This document shows positions 1-10,689 of a stretch of DNA of 46,252 nt, piece after piece. The stretch is from Welwitschia mirabilis. Taxonomy: Eukaryota; Gnetophyta; Gnetopsida; Welwitschiales. Within the stretch, counting starts at the first letter, position 1; every line of letters begins with the position of its first letter. The translations under genes and the position numbers were made by a program. The notes beneath the pieces are model-generated. The model had not been told where the DNA came from and ran no database searches. It saw nothing but the letters and a program-made list of their open reading frames with translations. Location: NCBI GenBank assembly GCA_051453625.1, contig JBOZIK010000001.1, positions 221,223,338 to 221,269,589 of the forward strand, read 5' to 3'.

Positions 1-599
1 TAGAAAGAGATTGCCTTGTGAAGACTCTACTTTGTATGATCATTTTTTATTTTCTATTAATTAAGTCCCTATACAACTTATTGTACTTGGGATTATCTTG
101 CAATATTTTCCAAAAGAATAGGTTATTTCTCACATCTTTCATGACTTTTTTAAAAAAATATTCATAAGTAGGATTATATTTAGATCTTTTTAATCAAGAA
201 GTTCTATGTTTTTTTCCTTTGTTCTCATGGACTATGATGTTGTTGATTTTTTCCTTAGATGATGAAGGAAGGTAAGTTTGATCAAGAAACTCAATAAAAT
301 GATCATGTATTTCATCATTTTGTTTGTTATGAAAGGTTGATGCTTTTTCATTGGGAGTTTTATTACATTCATTCTTATTAAAATGTTCCAATCTTTCTTC
401 ATATCATTATAACTTTGTATTGTTTGAGTTATAAAAAATATTTATGGTATTTTATTTCTCAACATAGTCTATTGCAGTATTCCTACTAGGTTTTTTGCAT
501 ATTTTGATTTGTGGTATCATTCATATTTTTCAACTCTTCAATAAAATCTCTAAGTGAATCATTTCTATAATAATTATAAGAGTTTGATTTAAAGTTGTT
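1..599 (-). pseudogene. Region downstream of gag in unit T, unassigned
   Basis: Continues the minus-strand gag reading direction off the left edge of the window. A 65-codon open stretch (194-391) is rich in Asn, Lys, Glu and Ser and is followed after a stop by more lysine/asparagine-rich codons. By position this should be the linker between the Gag zinc knuckle and the protease, but I see no protease DTG motif. Frames shift and stops interrupt it, so it is not a working gene. The assignment rests on position and strand continuity only. Confidence 0.45.
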
Positions 600-1660
600 A
601 TCCCTAAAATTATTTTTAAATGAGGGCTTGAAATTTGGTAATGGTCCATTATCTCTTAGTTAAAAGTAGTAATTATTCCTATAAATATTATGCACTTGAT
701 TAAATACATAAGAATCTTTAAAAATCACATTTTTAGAAGTTGGTAAAATAGGATAATATTTTATTATATGAACATAATCTTTACAAATATCACATGTAGA
801 GTAAGAGCTCAAATATTTTTCATTTAATACCTTGGCATCATAAATATCTATTGTGTATTTTTCTAATGTGTTGGTATGGCCTTAAATTATCTTGTTAGGT
901 TTAGGTTGTTTTTATGTATTTTTCAATGCACTTTCATCATGTCTTTTAACACTTGTCCTAAAGTTCTTCCTTCCTTAAGGGTTAATTTAGGATAAGTTTG
1001 ACTTATGTCAATTAATTTCTCTAATAATCTTAACTAATCATTTAAAGTAAGATTGAGTAGATAGCCTCTGCATGAAAAATCTATTAGTCTCTTTGTTTAA
1101 CTATTTAAACCACTATAGAAATGATTAATAAATTCTTCCTTTGTGAAATTTATCTACTAGATTTAATGATGTAACTATTAGAAACATCTCATAGGTTGTG
1201 ACATAATGTCCATAAGGTAGTTATGAAAAATTTATGACTTCTTTTATCTTATTCTTATGGTTATTTCACTCATTAATATTTTGATAAAAGAATCTTCTAC
1301 TTGATTCCAACTCTAAAGGCTTTTGTATGAGAGAGTTTGTAGCCAATTTACATCTTTTGCTTTGAGTGTGAAGGGAAAAATGATCATGAAGATTCTATTA
1401 CTAGTATTTTTCTTCTCATTTCCTAACATAATAACTATTTGTTTAGATTCATCCAAGTGTTGAAAGGGAACGTCATCATCATCTCCTAAAAAGATTAGAT
1501 GGGCATTGAGATTTTTTAACTTTGCCTTATCTCATGTGGATCAGCCAAAAAGGATTTTAGACTTTTCTTTTTGTATTAGAAATGATTTATTTGAGAGATT
1601 TTAAAGTAATCTTAGAACTTAAAATCATGTTAAAAAGATTATCCAAAGAGAAAAAAGCAT
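600..1660 (-). pseudogene. gag: Decayed Ty3/gypsy gag with zinc-knuckle remnant
   Basis: Read on the minus strand in several frames, this is a plant Ty3 Gag. The capsid-like part contains FTKEEFINHFYSGLN (1,103-1,147), followed by a TKRLIDFS-type segment and a stretch ending LNLTL, which match the order of the plant retrotransposon Gag domain. Downstream at 753-794 lies a CCHC knuckle remnant, C-x2-C-x4-H, whose last cysteine is now tyrosine through a G-to-A change on the coding strand. Gag would form the particle that packages the element RNA. Numerous in-frame stops, mostly TAG or TAA where CAG or CAA is expected, show it is dead. The gene lies downstream of a PBS at 2,394-2,411 and the LTR at 2,415-3,773, so it is the first gene of a minus-strand element whose pol lies beyond the left edge. 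Confidence 0.8.
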
Positions 1661-2393
1661 TATCTAAATAAGTTCAGAAGGTTTCAAAAGTAAAAGAACT
1701 TTTAGAAGAAGTTAAAGGGTTATTTTAAGTGAAGGAATTTTAAAATGAGAAGTATCTAAACAAGAAATACTATAAGCAAAAAAAAAAAAAAAAAATGATC
1801 TTTATTAATTCTTGAAATAAAATTTTCTTTCTCATCTAAAGTTCTTGAATTAAAATCAACTAGACCTTATTTGATGGTTTCTCTAATAAACCACTTTTAT
1901 TTGGAATGATTTACCATTTCCTACACATTTACAAAATGTTAATTTTATTACATACAAAGGTAACAATCTTTAGGATCATACAATGTGTAAGGATTAGGTT
2001 TCACCAACAAGGGATGTGGTAGTTACTCAAATTACATAAAGTATAGGTCAAGTTTTTACAAAGTATGGTAATCCCCAAATCAAATGAAGTGCAAGGGTTG
2101 GACAAAAAAAATAATGGTAACCCCTTAAAAGAAAAGTAGAACAAAAAATTATAATAATAATTAAAAAATTAAATTTCTTTAATTAAAGAAAATCTAAATT
2201 ACAAGAAATAAGATGTATGTTACACTGTAAATTATGATAATCAAGTGGATAATTGTAAACTTCAAAAGGTAATATAATATATCTAAATAGATCTAACTTT
2301 GAAATATAATACAATACTACTCAATTAAATAACATAAAATCAAATCACTTACTTGAGTAATGAGAATCACTTTTTTAAACTTTATTGAATGCC
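1661..2393 (-). other. Untranslated leader of unit T
   Basis: A/T-rich, stop-dense sequence between the PBS and gag. It contains an 18-base A run at 1,778-1,795 (poly-T in the element sense). No ORF or RNA gene is visible. It corresponds in position and composition to the A-rich leader of element M at about 12,120-12,936. Confidence 0.6.
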
Positions 2394-2411
2394 TCCTTAA
2401 TAGTAATGCCA
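2394..2411 (-). promoter_or_regulatory. PBS for tRNA-Asp, heavily decayed
   Basis: The minus-strand 18-mer aligns without gaps to the complement of the 3' end of plant tRNA-Asp. It differs at 10 positions, 9 of them C-to-T or G-to-A. It lies 3 bases inside the LTR edge, where a PBS must be. It would prime minus-strand DNA synthesis. Confidence 0.75.
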
Positions 2412-2414
2412 AGA

Positions 2415-3773
2415 TATTGAGATGCACATTGTGTGAATGTATGCTTTAAATTCACTTATCAATAACCTATGATTTTTTAATATCTAATTCATACAAGCAC
2501 ACTCTAGTATGAAACGTTAATTTAATGTTATAAACTATTGAGGAATTCAATTATTATCTTGAAAATAATTCACTTAAGTCAAATAACATCTTTTTTCTTT
2601 TTCCAATTTAAGCATGAAATTGAAATAACAATCTAATAATGAATGAAATGCAATGAATGTGAACTACAATAAAATGAAATAATTGTAACGAATTAAAAAT
2701 AAAATTCAATTTTTAGTGCCATCAATTAACCAAATTAATCAAATTGTTATCACCACATTAGCTTTATATTTTATATAAAAATCAAGATTAATCTAATTAA
2801 ATATTCATTTACTTCCAACATGAAATATGAGATAGAGAACAAAAATAACTAAGAGAATAAAAATTGACTTTATTGATCAAATTGTAACAAAATATACGTA
2901 CAAGTAGTAACCCTTAAATGAAGGAGACTCAATCCAATACCACATCAATCTACTCTCATAGGTTAAGATGGATTCCTTACACAAATAAATTCTAATAACC
3001 ATGAGATCATTCAATGCTAAAATGAGAGCTAAAATCGATGAGTAAAAGGGGTATTTATAGCTTTTAATTAATTTCTTTTAATTAATAATTTTAATAAGTC
3101 CTTTTCTATAAGAGGACCTCAAGTCCTCATTTAGAAACAACTTTAAGTAGTTAAAAATTAATGGAAATATTGCATTTTAAGCTCGTTCTTTAGGAGCAAG
3201 TTAGCTTTAAAGCTAGCCTTAAGGAGTATACACATACTTTGCTTTCATACTATAATATAATGTAATGTTTTATTTTGATTTTAGTACAAGAATAAGTTGT
3301 TAATTATTTCATTACTATTGCATATTAATAAGGTACTAGGAATCTTTACATAAGACTATTTCTTATTTGAATATTAAATTAGTTGTTTATTATTTTATTA
3401 TTAATGCACATTAACATGAAACTATTAATCTTTACATGAGACTACAATGATCTTATGTTTTAGAAAATTACAAAACATTATCAAAGTAAAAGTTTTATAG
3501 GTTAAATGATTTACGATAGACTTATGAAGTTAGTCTATCTCCCTCCTTTGTCAATCAAGTTCAACTTCATCTCAATCTCCATTTTTTTTTAATTTAATTC
3601 ATTGCAAGATATAAATTATTGAGTAATTTTTGAGTAGTTTACCTCAAATTTCCTTATGAAAGAATGATACTAGGTATCCATTTAGTTTATTTTAGTTTGG
3701 TTATACTATATCATGAACAATAGGCCTAAAAAATACTCTAAAATGATGTCAAATATGGCCAATTTGGCCTTAT
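2415..3773 (-). repeat. LTR of unit T, shared with the 3' end of element O
   Basis: Homologous to the M LTRs at 5,915-7,357 and 12,958-14,377. The plus-strand left edge (tattgagatgc) matches M's tgttggagtgc, and the right edge ends in a block like M's 'atggccaatttggc'. It shares the GAAGGAGA block and a TATA box. A PBS lies directly to its left and a polypurine-tract-like sequence to its right, so it serves as the 5' LTR of the gag unit and the 3' LTR of the integrase unit. It has no gap inside. Confidence 0.75.
3051..3060 (-). promoter_or_regulatory. LTR TATA box
   Basis: On the minus strand CTATAAATAC is followed by CCCTTTT, the same block as in the M 3' LTR (6,585-6,594). It would position transcription start at the U3/R border. 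Confidence 0.6.
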
Positions 3774-3790
3774 AATATGGCCCTATAAGG
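3774..3790 (-). promoter_or_regulatory. Polypurine-tract remnant of element O
   Basis: On the minus strand a purine-rich AGGG block and ATATT immediately precede the LTR start, parallel to the clearer tract at 7,358-7,372. It is partly decayed. It would prime plus-strand DNA synthesis. Confidence 0.45.
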
Positions 3791-4711
3791 AATAAGAATT
3801 AGTATGAAAATAACTTTAAAATGATTAAGTAAGAATATTATAAGAAGACTAAATGAAAATTTATACAAACAAACATGTAAGAAACTAACTACTCCATGGT
3901 AAATGATATCCTAAAAAGATACCTTAGTATATTTTATGAGCTTACTTAAAGTTATAAATGCATGATTCAATACTAAATTATATAGAGTATCATGCAATAA
4001 AGAGCAAGGGTTATGATAGCATGTAATGATTACTTTGCAAAAGCATCTGATCATTAGCTATAATAGAAACTAAAACCTTATAAGTTTACTATTGAATAAT
4101 TAAATGTATGAGTGCTCATGAAGGCATATCTTTAGAGTTATGAAGAATGAAGTTAATGAGATATTGAAAAATACCATTTATCATGATGAGGAAAGTGCAA
4201 TACTAGGAGAGTAAGAAACCATAATCTATAGNNNNNNNNNNNNNNNNNNNNNNNNNNNNNNNNNNNNNNNNNNNNNNNNNNNNNNNNNNNNNNNNNNNNN
4301 NNNNNNNNNNNNNNNNNNNNNNNNNNNNNNNNNNNNCATCATGGAATTAGAGACATGAACATGCATTATTTTCTTCTATTAACTTTAAAATTTTATTGCT
4401 TAAACTAAATTATATTTTAAATTTTTATAAAACATTAATTGATTATTAGAATGATAAACTATCAAAGTACATAGCTAAAAAGGATAATATGATTTTACAT
4501 AATTGATACTATAACAAGATAACATAAATAATTTTCTTTTAGAAAAAGTTTCATAGAGATGAAAATGTTTTAAGAGTGGCTAAAATCTAATCTTACCACT
4601 TGCAATACCCAAATTATAATTATAGACATGATAACTCAGATGGAATTTAGCATAAAAGTAAATATATGATTATGTAATAAAATAACTCAATAAAGAAAGC
4701 TAAGAAAATAT
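3791..4711 (-). other. 3' untranslated region of element O, with a gap
   Basis: Lies between the integrase stop and the LTR. It is stop-dense in all frames and nothing is recognisable. It contains a run of 105 N at 4,232-4,336. Confidence 0.5.
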
Positions 4712-5914
4712 TTAGATGATATTAAAGTAAAGCCTCCTCTAGTTAAGAAGAGATTCCGAGTCAAGTGATTCTATCATGTTCATAGTGTAATGACAATTAT
4801 TAGGTGATTGATAAAGTTTTAATTATTGTCTATTAATATTTAGTTTTTTGTTAGGGCTTGAGTCAAAAATCTCAATGAAAACATTAGAATGTAGGTGTAA
4901 TAATTTAGAATTTAAGTTGTTATGAATAAGATGCACTTGGATATTATACAATAATACTAATTAACCTAGGCCAAAAGACTTATGCAAATTTTTCTTATTA
5001 GGGGTATCTCTAGCTTGAGCTTTATGAATGAGTTGTTTATAGATAACACGACTACGTTTTGCATCAAGGTATTAAAACTATACTAGTTTATATTGAAAAT
5101 TCTTATCAAGATCAATGATATTAAATTAAACAATAGTCCTATAAGAGTTCTATCAGATATCAACTAAAAGACTTCAATTTTTATTATACTCAAGTTCATA
5201 TGGAGAAAAACTAAGGGAATTATGCAAAGATATATGATAATCTCAAAGAACATCATTACGTTTAAGATACCAAAATTTTATTTTTGAACACGAATTTTTT
5301 ATGCCTTTTATTTTAATTGAAGTTCTTTATTTGATCATTGGTTTTATGGTGGTAACTATTAGAAGTACTATGCTTTATTCTTATTAAAAGAAGAAGTTTC
5401 ATAATGATTTTATTATGAAATGAGTACCTTAATTTCTTATCAAAATCCTTTAAAAGACAAACATATCTGATATATTAGAAGATATAAAATTATATATAAT
5501 TTTACATTATTACAATAGTATAAATAACCTAAAATCATTTAATCATGTAATCAATAGCCATAACAATATAATTATTATTAGAATGAGATGATTTCAAAGG
5601 ATCTATAAGATTAATATCCTAATAATAGAAAGGTTCACATTTTAGAATAAGTTGTAAGGACATGAATTGAGATTAAAATAGGATTCCAAAGCCTTAAGAA
5701 ATATCATACGTTATAGAAAAGTGAAAAGAATCTTAGATATGAATTGACTAATATAATTTAGTGTGTAATATTGTCATGAATTTCATTTATCCATTATAAT
5801 ACTTAATACAAACTTCATCATGTAAAAGGATTAACATGTGTAGTTTTTCCCATTTAAGTATATACTTATGTATGATTTGATCTTTACAATGACAATACAA
5901 GTACGGTTTATTAT
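4712..5914 (-). pseudogene. Integrase of element O (zinc region, core, C-terminal domain)
   Basis: Minus-strand integrase remnant read through frameshifts and stops. In order it shows a PYLY...KDQII segment followed by LHDE (about 5,814-5,825), the usual region before and within the HHCC zinc-binding domain. Next come the first core Asp context DPLKSSHSN with NNNYIVMAIDY (about 5,548-5,620), the second core context with GTHF (5,417-5,428), and FSPYELEY (about 5,190-5,215). The C-terminal domain has NLNSKLL (about 4,890-4,920) and NIEIFD-like strands. The stop at about 4,712 aligns with the integrase stop of P1. Integrase joins element cDNA to the chromosome. The 5' edge is cut at 5,914 by insertion of M, and the preceding RNase H lies beyond M at 17,618-18,385. 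Confidence 0.85.
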
Positions 5915-6365
5915 TATTGTAGTGTAAACCATGTTCTCAAAATAATATTTCTTTAAAATGAATTTTTATCTTTAATACCTATAAATATTTAATAAAATAC
6001 ACATGAAATGCACTAGTATGTGGAAGTAAACCTAGTTGTCTTACTTTACAAAGAAAATTCAAAGAAAAAGCTAAGAAGATTGTTGCAAGTAATTTCTATT
6101 CTAAATTTTAAAATTAAAATGCAATGCAACATATGTGAAATGTAGATATGAATGTAATATGAAATGATAGATGCAAGTTAAATACGAATGCTAATCAAGT
6201 ATACCAACTTTTTATCATCCAAGTTGGCCCTTATGATCTGTATGAACTATAGGTACCTATCATTATAATGTAATCAACATAAACCATAAGGTAGATAAGA
6301 AGAATATTCAAAAAGAACAATTCAACCAGTGTTTCATTAATTGAAATCTTTACATCTAGTTAAAA

Positions 6366-6480
6366 AGTAATATCTCCTCAGTGAAGGAGACACAACCCAA
6401 CTCCAAGGGGTATACTTCTCTATAATGATTACAAAGTAAGAACTTCTCAGTAAAGGAGACACAACTCAACACCAGGAAAC
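6366..6480 (-). repeat. Duplicated R/U5 hairpin module in the M LTR
   Basis: Two imperfect direct copies of about 75 bp follow each other. Each has AGTAA, then a CTCAGT(G/A)AAGGAGACACAAC block, and ends in TTCTATAAT or a close variant. The first forms a TCCT/AGGA-type stem at 6,373-6,390. Other LTR families in the window carry one copy of the related block. Confidence 0.6.
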
Positions 6481-6584
6481 ACACTTTTCTATAATTAATG
6501 GATGATTCCCTTACTTAATCGCTCTTCAAATGTTATAAGAATAATTAATGTAACCAATATGTATAAATGGAGGATATAAGAGGG

Positions 6585-6594
6585 GTATTTATAG
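6585..6594 (-). promoter_or_regulatory. LTR TATA box of element M
   Basis: On the minus strand CTATAAATAC followed by CCCTC. It is conserved in the LTR at 2,415-3,773 but mutated in the other M LTR copies (TTTAAATATG-like at about 13,620-13,640). Confidence 0.6.
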
Positions 6595-7084
6595 GTCTTT
6601 AAATAACTATTAGGATTATCGAAGAGTTGCAACTGATTAATGGTGACCATAACAATGATTACATAATTAGTGGAGTTTATTTTGTGTTCTTCATGGTCAT
6701 CATCCTTTTTGGTGTTATCTATTAATCTTTTATCTTCCATAACTTCTTATCTTTCATGTGCCTTCTTGGTAACTATTGAATTCTTTTATGACCATTGATC
6801 ATTCATCTTCCATGACTATCGATCCTTCATCTTTTCATATTTTCATGTTTTCTAACTACACCCATAAGTCAAAAGTGATTAATTTCACAAACAAGTGTAG
6901 GAATGTCAGATTTTTATTATATTTGCTCAGAAGGATCACGGTGCTAGTATTATCGATTGCACTGGTCTTATTTGCTAGATTTCCTTCATCTTCTTACATG
7001 TTCTTTAAAAGACATTCATATACCTACTACTATTGGTGGAAAACTCATAATCTCCTTAGTGCAACATATTATTGGTAGAACATC

Positions 7085-7195
7085 TTCTTGATTATTTGAA
7101 ATATTTTCTTGATGTAACATCTTCTTTGCATAATGTCTTCTATGACATAACATCATTTTGATTTCTCTTGGTGTAACATCTTCTTGCACATGTCT
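7085..7195 (-). repeat. Degenerate U3 tandem repeat
   Basis: Several imperfect units of roughly 20-25 bp built on 'gatgtaacatcttcttg' and 'cataatgtcttct'. The same array appears at the equivalent place in the other M LTR copies (14,075-14,215 and 17,316-17,455). Its position upstream of the TATA box suggests a U3 enhancer-type array, by inference. Confidence 0.55.
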
Positions 7196-7357
7196 TTTTC
7201 AAATGCGTCATAATTACTACATTCAGTCCAAATTATTATTAATCCTTTAGATTTGGTCTTTGTCATTAAAAGTGCTTGATTTAAACATTAAACTTATAAA
7301 AATGATTCTAAAAACATACTTTAAACATGGCGCTAGATATGGCTAATTTGGCTCACA

Positions 7358-7372
7358 AATATCTCCCCACTA
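7358..7372 (-). promoter_or_regulatory. Polypurine tract of element M
   Basis: On the minus strand AGTGGGGAGATATT abuts the LTR start TGTGAGCC. This marks 5,915-7,357 as the 3' LTR. Confidence 0.65.
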
Positions 7373-7679
7373 AAAATTTGTTAATCCCTGACAAAGAAAA
7401 CAGAAAAGAATAGAATCAAGTCAAATTGAAAAAAGGATAAAACATAACATTCAAGCTAAAAATATCTGATATTGTTAAACATAGAGTACATATTTAAAAA
7501 GATATTTTACTTTAACATAATGAGAAAAATATGTATCAGATTCAAAGTTTACTATTTCAGATCAATGAAACACATTTTANNNNNNNNNNNNNNNNNNNNN
7601 NNNNNNNNNNNNNNNNNNNNNNNNNNNNNNNNNNNNNNNNNNNNNNNNNNNNNNNNNNNNNNNNNNNNNNNNNNNNNNN

Positions 7680-7716
7680 CAAAGTTTACTATTTCAGATC
7701 CATGAAACACATTTTA
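7680..7716 (+). repeat. Gap-edge repeat of 7,543-7,579
   Basis: The 37 bases right of the gap match the 37 bases ending at the left gap edge except for one base. Probably an unmerged contig overlap. Confidence 0.8.
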
Positions 7717-8655
7717 TCATGAAATGAATTCCTTTACATTAAAGTTAATATTTTAAGAATTCTAAAGATTCCATCACCATGAAGTAGATAAATTCATCTT
7801 GAATTTTTAAGAAAATTTACTTGTGATAATTAGAAAGAATGGATGAAAGCAATAAGGGATGTAAAATAAAAAAGAAAAGTAAAAACAAAAAAAAATACAA
7901 TCAAAAAATAAAAAATGGGAATGAAACTAAGGTTAAAAATGAAAAATAAGTGTGATCCTCATTATTCATTAGGACTCAAGAATTTTAACAAAAAACTAAA
8001 AAATAATAAATTTCTCATCAGTATTTTATAAAAATGTAAGTGGATGACTTTAAGAGAACTAATTTGTAACCAAGAAAATTGAAACTAAAAATTGACAACA
8101 TGGAACAATGAGAATATTAACTAGTTTTTCATAAATTTTAACCTAGTTAGATTCCTTAGAGAAAATCATAAGACTACTTGATATAGAGATGCATGATTCA
8201 TTGTAAAAATATTATTGTTTATCATTCAATAATATAGTAAAAATACAAATATTCAAAGATTATTTGAAAACTATTAGTTGATATTTAAATTATAATTCAA
8301 TCCATCTTTAGCTTTTAGTGACCATAGTACTTGATTATAACATCATATGATGATCAATATACTAAAAACTCCTCAAGGAGTTTTTCTTTTTCCTTAGAAT
8401 AATGAAAAATCAAGTGAAATGTTGAGAAAAACCATTCTTCAGGATGAGGGAAGTGTAAAAACTACCAAGAGAGTGAAGATCTATAAACAAAGCTAGATTA
8501 TGATCAATTAACTCTCTAGTAAAGTTTTCATAGCTATCATATCACACAACCAAAGNNNNNNNNNNNNNNNNNNNNNNNNNNNNNNNNNNNNNNNNNNNNN
8601 NNNNNNNNNNNNNNNNNNNNNNNNNNNNNNNNNNNNNNNNNNNNNNNNNNNNNNN

Positions 8656-8894
8656 CTCTCTTTTTTTTGTCTTCTATCTTCAGAAAATACCATGTTCCAT
8701 TCATGTACGAGGGATCTTCTAAGAAAGTAAGGTAAAAGAAGCTAGCTAGCAATGATCTAACTTATTTTTATTTAGGTAGGTCAGATAAATCTATTGCTAA
8801 GTTCATAGAGAAGTTCAAGAAGAAACCTATCTGCCAAAAGTGACAGTTATCTCAAGAGAGCTCAAAGAGCTTTATGACATGGTAAGACTTTTAA
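8656..8894 (+). other. Foreign-looking island with an exon-like segment
   Basis: These 239 bases lie between a gap and the start of a duplicated block and have no counterpart in the left copy. They keep 1 CpG, 3 CAG and 1 CTG, more than the adjacent DNA. A pyrimidine/T-rich stretch ends in TTTAG at 8,771-8,775. It is followed by 106 bases that end ATG|GTAAGA at 8,881, like an exon with splice sites. Two overlapping frames show protein-like runs (RSDKSIAKFIEKFKKKP and VTVISRELKELYDMV), with a shift between them. I do not recognise the protein. It could be a captured host gene fragment or a chimeric contig end. Confidence 0.35.
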
Positions 8895-9668
8895 ATGAAG
8901 TAGATAAATTCATCTTGAATTTTTAAGAAAATGTACTTGTAATAATTAGAAAGAATGAATGAAAGCAGCAAGGGATGTAAAATAAAAAAGAAATGTAAAA
9001 ACAAAAAAAACACAATCAAAAAACAAAAAATGGGAATGAAACTAAGGTTAAAGATGAACAATGAGTGTGATCCTCATTATTCATTAGGACTTAAGAATTT
9101 TAATAGGAAAACTAAAAAATAATAAATTTCTCATCAGTATTTCATGAAAATGTAAGTGGATAACTTTAAGAGAACTAATTTGTAACCAAGAAAATTGAAA
9201 CTAAAAATGGACAACATAGAATAATGAGAATATTAACTAGTTTTTCATAAATTTTACCCTAGTTATATTCCTTAGAAAAAATCATAAGACTACTTGATAT
9301 ATAAATTCATGATTCATTGTAAAAATATTGTTGTTTATCATTCAATAATATAGTAAAAAGACAAATATTCAAAGATTATTTAAAAACTATCAGTTGATAT
9401 TTAAACTATAATTCAATCCATCTTTAGCTTTTAGTGACCCTAGTACTTGATTATAACATCATTCGATGATCAATATACTAAAAATTCCTCAAGTTTTTCT
9501 TTTTTCATTAGAATAATAAGAATCAAGTGAAATGTTAAGAAACACCATTCTTCAGGATGAGGGGAATGTAACCACTACCAAGAGAGTGAGGATCTATAAA
9601 CAAAGATAGATGATGATCAATTAACTCTCTAGTAAAGTTTTTATAGCTACCATATCACACTACCAAAG
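8895..9668 (+). repeat. Gap-edge repeat of 7,779-8,555
   Basis: Starts 'atgaagtagataaattc' in both copies and ends 'accaaag' exactly where the left copy meets the gap. 774 versus 777 bp, differing by scattered substitutions. Confidence 0.8.
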
Positions 9669-10072
9669 GCCCCTTTCAACAAAATTTACCTTTTTGTGCT
9701 TATGATAGGACATCAAAATATATTTTTAAGGAGGTTTATCTTTTAATTTTATTCTCTCTTTGATTTTTTTTATGCATTTGGGATTTCATTTTAATAGCAT
9801 TAATTAAGATTTCCTGATGGATTTTAATACTAAAATACATGATTATAAATAAGAATCTAATTAACATAATTAATTCTAAAACAAAGTAATTAAAAGATTG
9901 GTTTAGATATAGGAATATCTAAATATTGACTTATTTTAATACTTTTTACTATAATATCCAAAGTAAGAGATTACTTAGTCATGATAATACATATGAAATT
10001 TGAACATGAATCAAGTTAAATATGATCAAGTAGCATCATAAATTAAACCAAGAAATGGAGGTAAGAGGAGAT

Positions 10073-10340
10073 TTAGAAAATGGCAAAGGGAAGATCCTCC
10101 TTTTTTTCCTCAAGGGGATCTTCCAATTTAATTACTTCTACTAGGTTTAAGACATAAATATAATCATCAGGTAATGTGTAAATTTTAAGCCTTTATTCAT
10201 TGATGTTTTGTNNNNNNNNNNTTGGATTATAAATAATAAATCTCAATAGAGCCATTAGGATGAATCATTTTCATAAGGAAAAGACCTAACCATTTAGAGG
10301 TTAGCTTGCTATGCAAAAGATGCACTTGAGTATTGTATAT
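10073..10340 (-). pseudogene. Isolated integrase C-terminal domain of element M
   Basis: On the minus strand this reads KLTSKWLG, then NGSIEIY, then after a 10-N gap (10,212-10,221) a tail ending EEKKEDLPFAIF and a stop. It is the GPY-type C-terminal domain of plant Ty3 integrases. It lines up with 23,528-23,767 of P1, including the acidic tail and stop. Upstream in the element lies ORF-U, with no integrase core, RNase H or RT between them in continuous sequence (10,340-10,690). Stops and indels make it non-functional. Whether the fragment was ever translated separately is unknown. Confidence 0.7.
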
Positions 10341-10689
10341 TGTAATCAACTAATTAAGTTGAAAGAATTTAGAAATAAGATTTTTTATCATGGTAAAATT
10401 TAATTCATAGTTTATGGTTTTAGAGTTTACTTGTGATGATTAGAAGAGAAAAGTTGAACGCTTCAAGGGATGTCAAATAAAACATAAAAGACAAGAATAG
10501 AAACACACCAACATAAAATAAGATAATAAGGGAATATCAAAGTAAACTAAAGCATTAGGGAAACAAGTATTACTCAGATCCTAAATCCTCTTCAATACTT
10601 TATTTGAAAGAAAAATAAATATTAATTTTATTTCTCTAAGGATATAGTCCTATGTTATTGCATTGTACTTTTCTAAAAAAATAATAACT

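Larger units (their letters stand above)
5915..7357 (-). repeat. 3' LTR of element M
   Basis: Aligns over its length with 12,958-14,377. The left edge tattgtagtg corresponds to tgttggagtg. The right edge is ggctcaca, followed by the polypurine tract. It carries a TATA box, a duplicated hairpin module and a degenerate tandem repeat in U3. Confidence 0.8.
7373..10072 (-). other. Non-coding 3' internal region of element M
   Basis: No gene is visible on either strand. It is homologous to P1 at about 26,100-26,580 ('tcctatcataa...' and '...gagagtta(a/g)ttga(t/c)cat' blocks). It holds gaps at 7,580-7,679 and 8,556-8,655. The right side of the first gap repeats 37 bp of the left side. After the second gap, 8,895-9,668 repeats 7,779-8,555. 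Confidence 0.6.

Noticed and set aside
4232-4336. Gaps of 105, 51 and 102 N (4,232; 42,523; 45,871) as a different class from the 100-N gaps
   Set aside because: Their sizes differ, but no edge repeat or other signal was found that explains it.
5910-5914. attat as target-site duplication of M with aaaat at 17,618-17,622
   Set aside because: Two of five bases differ by transversion in AT-rich DNA, so it is not distinguishable from chance.
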